A DNA stretch of 56,937 bases. Origin: Bacteroidales bacterium. Lineage in GTDB: Bacteria; Bacteroidota; Bacteroidia; Bacteroidales; P3. A program made the position numbers and the translations under genes. Below, piece by piece: positions 1-8,561 of this stretch. The stretch's first letter is position 1. Each line of letters starts with the position of its first letter. The notes below the pieces were generated by a model. The model saw only the letters and a program-made list of their open reading frames with translations. It searched no databases and had not been told where the DNA came from. The stretch covers positions 1 to 56,937 of the forward strand of contig JAGAYN010000030.1 in the NCBI GenBank assembly GCA_017940465.1, in the 5' to 3' direction.

Positions 1-126
1 ACGCGACATTGCCGGTTCGGAGGGCCTCACCCCCCATCCCCCTCTCCTTTCAAGAGAGGGGGCGTGGAATGTGGAGTAGAGAAGGGGCGGGATTTTGGAC
101 TTGATTATTTGCATTGTGCCGATAAA
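1..126. repeat. Partial third copy of the triple-hairpin element plus C-rich palindrome
   Basis: Bases 1-17 match the end of hairpin 3 and the tail of the two complete elements that follow, so a third copy probably extends off the left edge. Bases 40-60 hold a palindrome, CCCCCTCTC with GAGAGGGGG around a 7-base loop. No gene is seen here. Confidence 0.5.
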
Positions 127-254
127 GCCTCGAAGAGGCTGGATTTTCAGTAACCCCACACAAGCGAAGCGCAGTGTGGGGACTGAAACCAGACTAATCG
201 GTGCGTCTCGGAGAGACGCGACATTGCCGGTTGGCTGTATGCGGATAATCAAAT
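127..254 (+). repeat. Triple-hairpin repeat element, copy 1
   Basis: About 128 bp with three separate palindromes: GCCTC-GAA-GAGGC, CCCCACAC...GTGTGGGG with a loop containing AAGCGAAGCGCA, and GCGTCTC-GGA-GAGACGC followed by GACATT. It is repeated almost exactly 142 bp downstream, and a covarying relative lies at 44301-44403. It carries no plausible coding frame. Confidence 0.85.
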
Positions 255-268
255 ATTGTGGTGATAAT

Positions 269-397
269 GCCTCGAAGAGGCTGAATTTTCAGTAACCCCA
301 CACAAGCGAAGCGCAGTGTGGGGACTGGAAACCAGCCTAATCAGTGCGTCTCGGAGAGACGCGACATTGTTGGTTGGTTGTATGCGGATAATCAAAT
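269..397 (+). repeat. Triple-hairpin repeat element, copy 2
   Basis: Near-identical direct repeat of 127-254, with one inserted G after the second hairpin and a handful of substitutions. The same three hairpins are present. It ends just before an AT-rich stretch and the -7 box at 456-463. Confidence 0.85.
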
Positions 398-455
398 TTT
401 GGATTATGGATTGTGAATTTTGTACGTTGATGGGGCGATATTGGGAAAAATGTTG

Positions 456-463
456 TATCTTTG
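456..463 (+). promoter_or_regulatory. Probable -7 box of the lipoprotein gene at 674
   Basis: TATCTTTG followed by CA, the usual Bacteroidota -7 form. No good -33 TTTG is found 19-20 bp upstream. The implied leader of about 200 nt carries a tract of 11 C (509-519) and a strong hairpin (TCCGCCGCC at 581-589 with GGCGGCGGA at 600-608). Confidence 0.6.
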
Positions 464-508
464 CACGGCGAAATATGAAGCAATGTGTGCATAACATGCT
501 GATTTTCA

Positions 509-519
509 CCCCCCCCCCC
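509..519 (+). repeat. Homopolymeric C tract (11 C) in the leader
   Basis: Eleven consecutive C, about 46 nt downstream of the -7 box, followed shortly by GGGG and another GGGG. The same arrangement occurs before the surface-protein gene at 21379. Such tracts are prone to slipped-strand length change. Confidence 0.8.
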
Positions 520-673
520 ATACTCTGAAGGGGTAGGGGTTGCGTGTCTGCTTTCTTCGTTTCCCCAGAGGGGCCTCCGCTCCGCCGCCGTGGCGGCAGG
601 GCGGCGGAGGGTCGGCTGTTGCCATGAATACATGTTTAATCCAAATATTTTTACCAACCAAATCTAAAAAAAC

Positions 674-1372
674 ATGAAGAAAACCTTCAAGATGCTGGCC
701 CTTGTGGCCATGGGAGCCGCGCTGGCGATGACGGCCTGCGGCAAGGACGACGATGACAAGAACGGCAGCGGCACAGAGAGTGCCGAGTGGGTGGACTTGG
801 GACTGCCTAGTTGACTTTTGTGGGCCAAGTGGAACCTCGGAGCCACCAGCCCCGAGGAGTCTGGCGACCACTATGCCTGGGGCGAGACCACAACCAAGAG
901 CATCTACAAATGGAGTACGTACAAGTACTGCACCGTGGATGCGGAGGGCGATGTGGAAACACTGACCAAATACAACACAAAAGAGAGTTGGGGCACGGTC
1001 GACAACCTGACCACCCTGCAGGCCTCCGATGATGTTGCCACCGCCAAACTTGGCAACGGTGCCCGCATTCCGACCAAAGCGGAATGGGAAGAACTCATCA
1101 ACAACACCACTGCCGAGTGGACGACCCAGAATGGCAAGTATGGCCGCAAGTTCACTGCCGCCAACGGCAACAGCCTCTTCCTGCCCGCCGCCGGCCTCCG
1201 CTGGGGCGGCGAGCTCTACGACGCGGGTGAGAGCGGCCTCTACTGGTCCTCGTCGCTCCGCGCGGTCACCCCGGGCAACGCGTGGGACTTCCGCTTCTAC
1301 TCGGGCGGCCAGGTCATGCTCAACAACCTCCGCTACTACGGTCAATCCGTCCGCGCTGTGCGTCAGAACTAA
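674..1372 (+). pseudogene. Surface lipoprotein with Fibrobacter succinogenes paralogous domain, interrupted by TGA
   Basis: ATG at 674 opens a lipoprotein signal peptide with a lipobox ending in Cys22, followed by the acidic GKDDDD stretch typical of surface-exposed Bacteroidota lipoproteins. The frame then reads EWVDLGLPS and meets TGA at 812-814. It continues without shift as LLWAKWNLGATSPEESGDHY to the stop at 1370-1372, ending in SVRAVRQN. The body matches the Fib_succ_major (TIGR02145-type) domain. The module at the C-terminus of the protein at 21379 has glycine at the position of the TGA (LPSGVLWAS). The gene is therefore one codon away from intact. A recent nonsense mutation, a sequencing error or readthrough would all explain it. 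The role of the domain is unknown. Confidence 0.75.
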
Positions 1373-1384
1373 CCTTGTTCCGTT

Positions 1385-1397
1385 CCCCCCCCCCCCC
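1385..1397 (+). repeat. Homopolymeric C tract (13 C) just after the stop codon
   Basis: Thirteen consecutive C begin 12 bases after the stop of the interrupted lipoprotein gene and run directly into the large nested hairpin at 1398-1486. Confidence 0.8.
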
Positions 1398-1526
1398 ACG
1401 GGCAGGCGCGGAAAGGTGGCGGACGGGGGCGCTCGCCGGAGGCGAGCTGCCCAGCCCCCGACCGCCACCTTTTTGCGCCTGCCCGTCCACGTCCCGGCGC
1501 CGCTCCTGAAGGGAGCGGCGCCGGGG
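1398..1526 (+). terminator. Nested long hairpin followed by a second GC hairpin
   Basis: Bases 1398-1409 (ACGGGCAGGCGC) pair with 1475-1486. Inside them 1415-1422 pair with 1462-1469, 1425-1430 with 1454-1459 and 1432-1437 with 1441-1446, giving an almost continuous 89-nt hairpin. A second stem, CCCGGCGCCGCTC with its complement, spans about 1493-1526. It probably ends transcription or protects the 3' end. The usual terminal T run is missing, although TTTTT lies in the right arm. Confidence 0.6.
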
Positions 1527-1534
1527 CGATGGGC

Positions 1535-1612
1535 CATAAGCGTTCATATCGGTTCTCAGTCGAAGTAAATACTTAGGGGATACCAGGAGGATACTTAGAG
1601 GGTCGCTGGAGG
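1535..1612 (+). repeat. Repeat family A, copy 1: conserved core plus four 11-bp units
   Basis: The core at 1535-1568 (CATAAG...CATATCGGTTCTCAGTCG...) is shared with 21074 and 29428. It leads into four 11-bp units at 1569, 1580, 1591 and 1602: ATACTTAGGGG, ATACCAGGAGG, ATACTTAGAGG and GTCGCTGGAGG. It lies 34 bp before the -7 box of the next gene. Confidence 0.85.
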
Positions 1613-1645
1613 AGGGGATGATTTGGAGGGTTGCGGGAAAAGGTG

Positions 1646-1653
1646 TATCTTTG
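1646..1653 (+). promoter_or_regulatory. -7 box of the TIGR04076 gene
   Basis: TATCTTTG followed by CA. Transcription should start near 1659, leaving a leader of only about 8-20 nt before the candidate starts at 1667 and 1679. Confidence 0.6.
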
Positions 1654-1678
1654 CAGCCGTAAAGCAATGCACGGGAAT

Positions 1679-1981
1679 ATGTACGATGTAAGGATAACTG
1701 CCGTCCGCAAAGCGGATTACAAGGATTTGCAGGTGCGCTACGAGCGCCCGATAATGCATACGTGCGACGTGGAGGAGGGTCAGGAGTGGGTGAGCCGCGG
1801 CGGGTCGAAGCCGGAGGGGATGTGCGGGAGCGCGTGGGAGAGCATGCGGTGGTTTGTGGAGGAGTTGGCCGCAGGGCGTGGCGATTTCTACGACGGGTGG
1901 ATGCAGAATCCCCATTCGGCCATGATCAGCTGCAACGACGGGTTCCGCCCGGTGAGTTTCCTGCTGGAGCGGGTGGGGTGA
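1679..1981 (+). CDS. TIGR04076 family protein
   Basis: This is a 100-residue protein of unknown function. It begins MYDVRITAVRKADYKDL and ends DGFRPVSFLLERVG, with the conserved stretches EGMCGSAWESMRWFVEEL and FYDGWMQNP. I recognise this as the small TIGR04076 family of anaerobic bacteria. Conserved cysteines (HTCDVEEG, EGMCGSA, ISCNDG) suggest metal or redox chemistry, which is inference. I prefer the ATG at 1679 because the family starts with MYDV; an in-frame ATG at 1667 would add MHGN. It is monocistronic, with its own promoter at 1646 and a new promoter for the next gene at 2013. Confidence 0.8.
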   Translation: MYDVRITAVRKADYKDLQVRYERPIMHTCDVEEGQEWVSRGGSKPEGMCGSAWESMRWFVEELAAGRGDFYDGWMQNPHSAMISCNDGFRPVSFLLERVG

Positions 1982-2012
1982 ATATTTTTCATGCCGTTTG
2001 AAAAAAAAGTCG

Positions 2013-2020
2013 TACTTTTG
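2013..2020 (+). promoter_or_regulatory. -7 box of the EF-hand protein gene
   Basis: TACTTTTG followed by CA, giving a leader of about 30 nt to the ATG at 2057. No well-placed -33 TTTG is seen. Confidence 0.55.
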
Positions 2021-2056
2021 CAGCCTCATTGGCAACAAAGAAAACAACACAATATT

Positions 2057-4120
2057 ATGTCAAAGAAGAACAAGCTTGTTTCAAAAAGCGGCTATGAGTG
2101 GAAGTTCGGCATGGTGGGCGGTGTGACGCGTGTCAACATCGAGACCGCCGAGGACATAGCCCACCTGTATGAGTTGGACCAGAAGCTGTGGACGGTGTTG
2201 AGCTGTCCGGTGAAGGGTCTGGAGTTCGACGAGAAGACGCTCGCCATGCTGGACGCCGACAAGGACGGGCGCCTGCGTGTGAACGAGGTGGTGGCCGCCG
2301 CCGAGTGGCTGAAGAAGGTGCTGAAGGACCTGGGCTATGTGCTTCAGGGCAAGGACAGCATCGCTTTCGCCGACGTGCAGGCGGACACCGAGGAGGGCAG
2401 GCAGGTCATCGATTCGGCCCGTCTCATCCTCAAGGCCCTGGGGCTGGAGAAGGAGGAGATTTCGCTGGCCGAGGTGACGGAATACATGGCTGTGTTCGAG
2501 GAGAAGTGCCGCGCGGAGTACACGGCGCAGAACGCCGAGCCGTTCGAGCCCCCCTTCGGCGAGAAGAGCGACGAGGCGGAGGCCGCCGTGAACGCGGTGC
2601 GCAGCAAGGTGGCCGACTACTTCATGCGCTGCAAGCTGGTTCAGTTCGACGAAGAGGCCACCGCCGCGCTCGACGTACAGGTGGAACGTATCGCCGCCAT
2701 CAGCGGCAGCAACCTGAACGACAACCTGGAGGAGATCTCCACCTACCCCCTGGCACGTCCCGGCAAGGAGGCTATGCTCCCGCTGGCCGAGGGGTTGAAT
2801 CCCGCGTGGAAAGCCGCCATCGTCGCGGTGAAAGATCTGGCAGGTCTGGAAGGCGACAGCATTGGCGAGGAGGCATGGAACGAACTGCTGGGCAAGGTGG
2901 ACGCCTACATGGCCTGGAAGGCCGCCGGCGAGACCGCCATGAACGAGGCCGTGGCCGCACGGCTGGAAGAGCACAGCGCTGCCTTCGCTCCGGTGGAGAA
3001 ACTGCTTCGCCTCTGCCGCGACTTCTTCACGCTGCTGCACAACTACGTCGTGTTCAAGGATTTCTACAACAGGGCTCCCGGTACCGAGGCCGTCTTCCAG
3101 GCAGGTCAGCTGTACATCGACCAGCGCTGCTGCGAGCTGTGTGTCAAGGTGACCGATATGGGCAAGCAGCTGGCATCGGCCGGATTGAGCGGCATGTATA
3201 TCCTATACTGCCACTGCGTCTCCAAGGCGGGCCTGGGCGAGATGGACATCGCCGCCGTGGTCACCGCTGGCGATATCCGCAATTTCCGCGAGGGCAAGAA
3301 CGGTGTCTTCTACGACCGTTCGGGTCAGGACTGGGACGCCACCGTCACCAAGATTGTCGACAACCCCATCTCGGTGGGTCAGGCCTTCTGGAGCCCCTAC
3401 CGCAAGTTCGGCAACTGGGTGACCGACAAAATCAACAAAAGCGCCGAGGAGAAGGAGAGCAAGCAGTTCGACGACATGACCGCCAAGGCCGACACCGCCA
3501 GCACCGACCTGGCGGTCCAGGCCGCCGACGGAAAGCCTGCCGACGCCGTCGCGGCTCCCAAGCCTGCTTTCGACATAGCCAAGTTTGCCGGCATCTTCGC
3601 CGCCATCGGCCTGGCTGTGGGTGCGGTGGGTATGGCACTGGCCGCCGTGGCGAAGTTCCTGGTGTCGGCATGGTACAATCCGCTGATTGCCATCGCGCTG
3701 GTGGTGGTCGTCGTCAGCGGTCCCTCCATGCTGCTGGCCTGGCTCAAGCTGCGCAAGCGCAACCTCGGTCCCGTGCTGAACGCCAACGGATGGGCCATCA
3801 ACTCGATGGTGAAGGTGAACACCACCTTCGGCGCATTGCTCACATCGGTGGCCAAATACCCGAAAGTCGTGGGCAAAGACCCCCTGGCGGACAAGAAGAT
3901 GGCCTGGTGGAAGAAGTGCCTCATCTGGATTGTGGTGCTGGCACTGCTTGCCCTGGGCGTGTTCAAGCTGACGCAGCACCGCTGGCCGTGGCAGCCTGTT
4001 CCCGTGGTGGAAGAGGTGGAGGCTGCGGCGGAAGAGGCCGAGGCCGAGGCGACGGTTGCCGCAGAAGACATCGCGGTGGACGAGGCCGACCTTGGAACCG
4101 AGGAGCCCGTTGCCGAATGA
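2057..4120 (+). CDS. EF-hand-containing membrane protein of unknown function
   Basis: A 687-residue protein starting MSKKNKLVSKSG. A canonical 12-residue EF-hand loop lies at residues 66-77 (DADKDGRLRVNE), with acidic residues at positions 1, 3, 5 and 12 and Gly at 6, so calcium binding is likely. Residues of about 80-500 are largely helical with no family I recognise. Hydrophobic segments at roughly 508-565 (two passes, with a short polar turn) and 620-640 predict membrane anchoring near the C-terminus. The last 45 residues are strongly acidic (EEVEAAAEEAEAEATV). There is no Sec signal, so the large N-terminal part should be cytoplasmic. The stop overlaps the start of the next gene as ATGA, which suggests translational coupling. 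Function is unknown. Confidence 0.85.
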   Translation: MSKKNKLVSKSGYEWKFGMVGGVTRVNIETAEDIAHLYELDQKLWTVLSCPVKGLEFDEKTLAMLDADKDGRLRVNEVVAAAEWLKKVLKDLGYVLQGKDSIAFADVQADTEEGRQVIDSARLILKALGLEKEEISLAEVTEYMAVFEEKCRAEYTAQNAEPFEPPFGEKSDEAEAAVNAVRSKVADYFMRCKLVQFDEEATAALDVQVERIAAISGSNLNDNLEEISTYPLARPGKEAMLPLAEGLNPAWKAAIVAVKDLAGLEGDSIGEEAWNELLGKVDAYMAWKAAGETAMNEAVAARLEEHSAAFAPVEKLLRLCRDFFTLLHNYVVFKDFYNRAPGTEAVFQAGQLYIDQRCCELCVKVTDMGKQLASAGLSGMYILYCHCVSKAGLGEMDIAAVVTAGDIRNFREGKNGVFYDRSGQDWDATVTKIVDNPISVGQAFWSPYRKFGNWVTDKINKSAEEKESKQFDDMTAKADTASTDLAVQAADGKPADAVAAPKPAFDIAKFAGIFAAIGLAVGAVGMALAAVAKFLVSAWYNPLIAIALVVVVVSGPSMLLAWLKLRKRNLGPVLNANGWAINSMVKVNTTFGALLTSVAKYPKVVGKDPLADKKMAWWKKCLIWIVVLALLALGVFKLTQHRWPWQPVPVVEEVEAAAEEAEAEATVAAEDIAVDEADLGTEEPVAE

Positions 4121-5139
4121 GGCGCATCGGACTGTCGCTACTGCTGCTTATGACTACCTTGTCCGCCCAGAGTCAAGACACTGTGTTCTCCGATCACCCC
4201 ACCTTCACAGCCGCGTGGTGGAATGTGGAGAACCTCTTCGACCTGCGCGACGACCCCCATACCAACGACGACGACTTCACCCCGCAAGGGGCCTACCACT
4301 GGACGCGGCGCAAGCTGGACACAAAGATACAGGGGATATACAAGACGCTGTTGCAGATGGAGTTCCCCGATGTGGTGGGGTTGGCCGAGGTGGAGAATGC
4401 CTGGGTGCTGCGTGAATTGTGCAACGGCACACCGTTACGCCAGGCCGGCTACCGCTATGTGCACTACGACTCGCCCGACCGGCGTGGCATCGACTGCGCC
4501 CTGCTCTACCGTCGCGACCGCTTCCGCGTCACCTACAGCCGTCCGTTGCGGGTGTCCGACTCCGCGACAGGGTTCTTCACGCGCGACATCCTGCAGGTGG
4601 AGGGTGTCACTCCGCAGGGCGACACCATAGTCCTCTTCCTCAACCACTGGCCCTCCAAGCGCGGCGGCGACGAGGCCGACCGGCACCGTATGCGCATAGC
4701 GCAGAAGCTTCGCGGCCAGATGCTGAAACTGCACAGGCGCTACCCGCAGGCCGCCGTCATCGCGATGGGCGACATGAACAGCACCGCCGACGAGCCTGCC
4801 ATCGCCTCGGGAATGGGTTTCAGGGGCGACACGGTGAGCCCCGAGGGTATACGCAACCTCGGCTACCGACTGCCCGACGATTGGGGCAGCCACAAGTACC
4901 AAGGGCAGTGGCACTACATCGATGCCGTCTTCTTCCTGGCCGACGACAGTTGGAAGGTGCGTAAACTCAAGCTGATACGTTACGACCACCTCCTCACGCC
5001 CGAGGAGCATCGCCCCGGGGTGCGCCCCAAACGTACCAACCAGGGACCCAGATATGAGGGAGGCTTGAGCGACCATCTGCCGCTGTTGTTGCGCGTCGCC
5101 AGGGAGCGGTTCCGTCCCGGTGGGGATGAGGGGCGGTAG
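4117..5139 (+). CDS. Secreted endonuclease/exonuclease/phosphatase family protein
   Basis: A 340-residue member of the EEP (DNase I-like) fold. A signal peptide covers the first 19 or so residues (MRRIGLSLLLLMTTLSAQSQ). Family motifs are clear: WNVENLFD near the start, DVVGLAEVEN with the metal-binding Glu, GDMNSTADEP (Asp/Asn of the active site) and the terminal SDHLPLLL with the catalytic His. Substrates in the family are nucleic acids, phosphoinositides or phosphoesters, and the sequence does not decide between them. The start overlaps the stop of the EF-hand gene by 4 bases, so the two are probably one operon. An 11-bp tandem array starts immediately after the stop. Confidence 0.88.
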   Translation: MRRIGLSLLLLMTTLSAQSQDTVFSDHPTFTAAWWNVENLFDLRDDPHTNDDDFTPQGAYHWTRRKLDTKIQGIYKTLLQMEFPDVVGLAEVENAWVLRELCNGTPLRQAGYRYVHYDSPDRRGIDCALLYRRDRFRVTYSRPLRVSDSATGFFTRDILQVEGVTPQGDTIVLFLNHWPSKRGGDEADRHRMRIAQKLRGQMLKLHRRYPQAAVIAMGDMNSTADEPAIASGMGFRGDTVSPEGIRNLGYRLPDDWGSHKYQGQWHYIDAVFFLADDSWKVRKLKLIRYDHLLTPEEHRPGVRPKRTNQGPRYEGGLSDHLPLLLRVARERFRPGGDEGR

Positions 5140-5141
5140 CA

Positions 5142-5218
5142 ACTCCGAGTCAACTCCGAGACAACTCCGTATCAACTCCGAGTCAACTCCGAGTCGGTTT
5201 CGAGCCGGTTTCGCCAGG
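5142..5218 (+). repeat. Tandem array of seven 11-bp units upstream of aspS
   Basis: Five units of the type ACTCCGAGTCA start at 5142, 5153, 5164, 5175 and 5186. They are followed by two diverged units, GTTTCGAGCCG and GTTTCGCCAGG, at 5197 and 5208. The array starts 2 bases after the upstream stop codon and ends 14 bp before the -33 box. Confidence 0.9.
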
Positions 5219-5231
5219 GGGTGCTCTTTTA

Positions 5232-5263
5232 TTTGGCAAGATGGGGAAAATGTTGTATCTTTG
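5232..5263 (+). promoter_or_regulatory. aspS promoter
   Basis: TTTG at 5232-5235, a 20-bp spacer and TATCTTTG at 5256-5263. This close match to the Bacteroidota housekeeping consensus gives a leader of about 30 nt. Confidence 0.85.
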
Positions 5264-5298
5264 CAATTGGTAGAATGTAATGAAAAACGGATATATCT

Positions 5299-7053
5299 AT
5301 GTATAGGACAAATACTTGCGGCGAGTTGAGGCTCGCCAATCTGGGTCAGATCGTGACCCTTGCCGGCTGGGTGCAGCGCTCGCGCGACCTGGGCGGCATG
5401 ACTTTCATCGACCTGCGCGACCGCTATGGCATCACGCAGTTGGCATTCAACATGGAGACCGATGCCGCCCTTTGCGAACAGGCGCGCCGTCTGGGACGTG
5501 AATACGTGGTGCAGGCCACCGGCAAGGTCATTGAACGCAGCTCGAAAAACCCGAAGATCCCTACGGGCGATATTGAGATAGAGGTGCTGGAACTCAAGGT
5601 GCTCAACGAGGCCAAGACCCCGCCCTTCACCATCGAGGACCAGAGCGACGGCGGCGACGACCTCCGCATGCGCTACCGCTACCTCGACATCCGCCGCACC
5701 CCGGTGCGCCAGAACCTCGAGTTGCGCCACCGTATGGCCATGCTTGTGCGCAACTACCTTTCGGACAGGGACTTCCTCGAGATAGAGACTCCCATGCTCA
5801 TCAAGTCCACCCCCGAGGGTGCACGCGACTTCGTGGTGCCCAGCCGCATGAACCCGGGCGAGTTCTACGCCCTGCCGCAGTCGCCTCAGCAATACAAGCA
5901 GTTGCTGATGGTCAGCGGCATGGATCGCTACTTCCAGATTGTGCGCTGCTTCCGCGACGAGGACCTCCGCGCCGACCGCCAGCCGGAGTTCACGCAGGTG
6001 GACTGCGAGATGTCGTTCGTCGACCAGGAGGACGTGCTGCAGATGTTCGAGGGGCTTATACGCCACCTGCTGCTCGAACTGAAAGGTGTCGAGACAGGCC
6101 CCTTCCCGCGCATCACGTGGCACGAGGCCATGCGCCGCTTCGGCTCCGACAAGCCCGACACCCGCTTCGGCATGGAGTTCCGGGAGGTGACCGATGTGGT
6201 CAAGGGCCACGGCTTCGGTCTCTTCGACGGCAGCGAGCTCGTGGTGGGCATCGTGGCCGAAGGCTGCGCCGAGTATACCCGCAAGCAACTGGATGCGCTG
6301 ACCGATTTCGTCAAGCGTCCGCAGGTGGGTGCCGGCGGCATGGTCTATATCAAATACAACGCCGACGGCACGCTGAAGTCGTCCGTCGACAAGTTCTACG
6401 ACGCCGACGCCCTCAAGGCCATCGCCGACCGCATGGGGGCCAAGCCCAGCGACCTGATGCTGCTCCTCTGCGGCCCCGCCATGAAGACGCGCACCCAGCT
6501 CTGCGCCCTGCGCCTCGAGGTGGGTGGCCAGCTGGGTCTGCGCGACCCGCAGAAGTTCGCACCCCTGTGGGTGGTGGACTTCCCCCTGCTGGAGTGGGAC
6601 GAGGAGACGCAGCGCTACTACGCCATGCACCACCCCTTCACCGCCCCCAAGCCCGAGGACGAGGCCCTGCTCTCCGACCCCGCACGCTGGGGCGACATCC
6701 GCGCCAACGCCTACGACATGGTGCTCAACGGCAACGAGGTGGGCGGCGGCAGCATCCGTATCCACGACCGCTCGCTCCAGAACCAGATGTTCCACACCCT
6801 CGGCTTCACCGACGAACAGGCGGCCGCGCAGTTCGGCTTCCTGATGGATGCCTTCACCTACGGCGCTCCGCCCCACGCCGGGCTGGCCTTCGGCTTCGAC
6901 CGCCTCTGCTCGGTCTTCTCCGGCGCCGACAGCATACGCGACTTCATCGCCTTCCCGAAGAACAATGCGGGCCGCGACGTGATGTCCGGCTCGCCCAGCC
7001 CCATCGCCCGGGAGCAGCTCGAAGAGTTGCAGATAAAGCTCGATGTTAAGTAG
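5299..7053 (+). CDS. aspS: Aspartyl-tRNA synthetase
   Basis: Charges tRNA-Asp with aspartate in the cytoplasm. The 584-residue length and domain order fit bacterial AspRS. An N-terminal OB-fold anticodon-binding domain ([20 protein letters not shown]) is followed by class II motif 1 and motif 2 ([18 protein letters not shown]). The bacterial insertion (GAD) domain comes next, and then motif 3 (GLAFGFDRL). The start at 5299 sits about 35 nt after a strong promoter and gives the usual [10 protein letters not shown] beginning. The 3' end overlaps menA by 11 bases, so aspS, menA and ubiE are expected to be cotranscribed. Confidence 0.97.
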   Translation: MYRTNTCGELRLANLGQIVTLAGWVQRSRDLGGMTFIDLRDRYGITQLAFNMETDAALCEQARRLGREYVVQATGKVIERSSKNPKIPTGDIEIEVLELKVLNEAKTPPFTIEDQSDGGDDLRMRYRYLDIRRTPVRQNLELRHRMAMLVRNYLSDRDFLEIETPMLIKSTPEGARDFVVPSRMNPGEFYALPQSPQQYKQLLMVSGMDRYFQIVRCFRDEDLRADRQPEFTQVDCEMSFVDQEDVLQMFEGLIRHLLLELKGVETGPFPRITWHEAMRRFGSDKPDTRFGMEFREVTDVVKGHGFGLFDGSELVVGIVAEGCAEYTRKQLDALTDFVKRPQVGAGGMVYIKYNADGTLKSSVDKFYDADALKAIADRMGAKPSDLMLLLCGPAMKTRTQLCALRLEVGGQLGLRDPQKFAPLWVVDFPLLEWDEETQRYYAMHHPFTAPKPEDEALLSDPARWGDIRANAYDMVLNGNEVGGGSIRIHDRSLQNQMFHTLGFTDEQAAAQFGFLMDAFTYGAPPHAGLAFGFDRLCSVFSGADSIRDFIAFPKNNAGRDVMSGSPSPIAREQLEELQIKLDVK

Positions 7054-7921
7054 CCTCCTCAAGTCGATGCGGCTGCGCACCCTGCCGCTGTCGCTGGCAG
7101 GGGTGGTGTGCGGCGGCGTGCTGGGCTATGCCCACGGCGGCTGCAGCGGCTGGACGCTGGCGTTCCTCTTCCTCACCACCGCCTGCCTGCAGGTGCTCAC
7201 CAACCTGAGCAACGAGATGGGCGACTACCAGAGCGGCGTGGACAACGCCAGACGCCAGGGGCCGCACTACAGCCTGGCCGACGGCCACCTGACCGAGAAG
7301 CAAATGTGGGGCGCCATCAACACGATGGTGGTGCTCTGTTGTGTGCTCGGATTCGCCATGGTGACGGCCTCGTTCGGCAGCCTGTGGCGCAGCTGGCCGG
7401 CGCGGTGGCTCATCGTGCTGGGGGCTGTGGCCATCTGGGCGGCCACGCACTACACCCTCGGCAAGAACCCCTATGGCTACCGCGGCCTGGGCGACCTCTC
7501 GGTCTTCATCTTCTTCGGCCTGGTGAGCGTGCTGGGAAGCTACTACGTCGCCGCCCACCGTGTGGACTGGCCGCTGCTGTGGCCCGCTGTGGGCATGGGG
7601 TTGCTGAGTGTGGGCGTGCTCAATGTGAACAACATCAGGGACATGCAGAGCGATGAGGGGATCCGCCGCACGGTTCCGCTGCGCATCGGCGAGCGGTGGG
7701 CCAAGGTCTACCAGGCCGTGCTGGTGCTGGCGGGCTACGCCTGCTTCCTCTTCACCTGCGGGCGCACCTGGCTGCTGGTCTTCCCCGCGGTGCTCTTCGG
7801 CTGGCACCTCTACCTGCTGCGCACGTGCAGCGGCAAGGCGCTGGACCCCGCGCTGCCCCTGCTGGTGCTCGCCTCGGCGGCCACTGCCGGATTATACACT
7901 GTCGCCAACTATGGCCTATAA
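7043..7921 (+). CDS. menA: 1,4-dihydroxy-2-naphthoate polyprenyltransferase
   Basis: Integral inner-membrane prenyltransferase that attaches the isoprenoid chain to 1,4-dihydroxy-2-naphthoate, giving demethylmenaquinone. The 292-residue protein has about eight hydrophobic segments. It carries the UbiA-family aspartate-rich motif N-x3-D-x3-G-x-D ([11 protein letters not shown]) and a second one ([11 protein letters not shown]). The start overlaps aspS by 11 bases, and the end overlaps ubiE by 11 bases, so translation is probably coupled. The pairing with ubiE supports the menaquinone role over heme or ubiquinone variants. Confidence 0.93.
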   Translation: MLSSLLKSMRLRTLPLSLAGVVCGGVLGYAHGGCSGWTLAFLFLTTACLQVLTNLSNEMGDYQSGVDNARRQGPHYSLADGHLTEKQMWGAINTMVVLCCVLGFAMVTASFGSLWRSWPARWLIVLGAVAIWAATHYTLGKNPYGYRGLGDLSVFIFFGLVSVLGSYYVAAHRVDWPLLWPAVGMGLLSVGVLNVNNIRDMQSDEGIRRTVPLRIGERWAKVYQAVLVLAGYACFLFTCGRTWLLVFPAVLFGWHLYLLRTCSGKALDPALPLLVLASAATAGLYTVANYGL

Positions 7922-8561
7922 CTTCGACAAGATCGCGGCGCGCTACGACCGCATGAACCGCCTGATGACCCTTGGGCTGGACTGCCGCTGGCGGCGGCGG
8001 GCGGTGGAGGGGCTCGGCGGCGAGGTGCTTGATGTGGCCTGCGGCACGGGCGACATGTCGGAGGCTCTCCTCCGGCAGGGCTGCAGGGTCACCGGCGTGG
8101 ACCTCAGCGAGGAGATGCTCTCCATCGCACGCGCCAAGGTGCCTTCGGTCGCTTTCCTGCGGGCCGATGCCGAGCAGTTGCCGTTTCCGGATGCTGCCTT
8201 CGATGCCGTCACCTGTGCCTTTGGGGTACGTAACTTTGTCCATCTGGAGGCCGGGCTGGCGGAGATGCTGCGGGTGCTGAAGCCCGGCGGACGCCTGGCC
8301 GTGCTGGAACTGGCCACGCCCGACAGTCCCCTCGTCCGCCCATTGTACCATCTGTATGCGCGCCGCGTCATCCCTCCCCTGGGGCGCCTGCTGGCAGGCA
8401 ACCGCGAGGCATACGCCTACCTGCCGGCCTCCATCGAGCGATTCCCCAAGGGCGACGCCTTCCTTGCCATCTTGGAGAAAGCGGGATTCGGGATTCGGAA
8501 CCCGCGGCAGCGGGAGTTCACCTTCGGCGTCTGCCGCCTCTACACCGCCACACGCCTATAG
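7911..8561 (+). CDS. ubiE: Demethylmenaquinone methyltransferase (UbiE/MenG)
   Basis: SAM-dependent C-methylation of demethylmenaquinone, the last step of menaquinone synthesis. The 216-residue protein carries motif I VLDVACGTGD, an acidic residue ending strand 2 (VTGVDLSEEM), and the family signatures FPDAAFDAVTCAFGVRNF and LKPGGRLAVLEL. The first residues ([16 protein letters not shown]) fit the family, whose members usually begin near FDxIAxxYD. The ATG at 7911 lies inside the end of menA. The gene stops immediately before a GC hairpin that I interpret as the terminator of an opposing small RNA. Confidence 0.93.
   Translation: MAYNFDKIAARYDRMNRLMTLGLDCRWRRRAVEGLGGEVLDVACGTGDMSEALLRQGCRVTGVDLSEEMLSIARAKVPSVAFLRADAEQLPFPDAAFDAVTCAFGVRNFVHLEAGLAEMLRVLKPGGRLAVLELATPDSPLVRPLYHLYARRVIPPLGRLLAGNREAYAYLPASIERFPKGDAFLAILEKAGFGIRNPRQREFTFGVCRLYTATRL

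Noticed and set aside
1-673. Short open frames over the triple-hairpin repeats
   Set aside because: They are repeated copies of the same hairpin DNA in several frames and show no coding character.
812-814. TGA read as glycine or selenocysteine throughout the genome
   Set aside because: TGA ends several intact genes here (for example at 4118-4120 and 28531-28533), and no SECIS-like or code-25 pattern is seen.
2188-4116. Frame +1 extension that would make the nuclease 983 residues
   Set aside because: The extra part is an Arg/Gly-rich shadow of the EF-hand gene. A good signal peptide begins at ATG 4117.
5142-5218. Tandem units upstream of aspS as a CRISPR array
   Set aside because: Units are contiguous 11-mers without spacers, and no cas genes are present.
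4435-7080. Long open frame on the minus strand across the nuclease and aspS genes
   Set aside because: It is the antisense shadow of GC-rich codons in aspS and the nuclease gene; the peptide is low-complexity Gly/His/Val-rich and has no family match.
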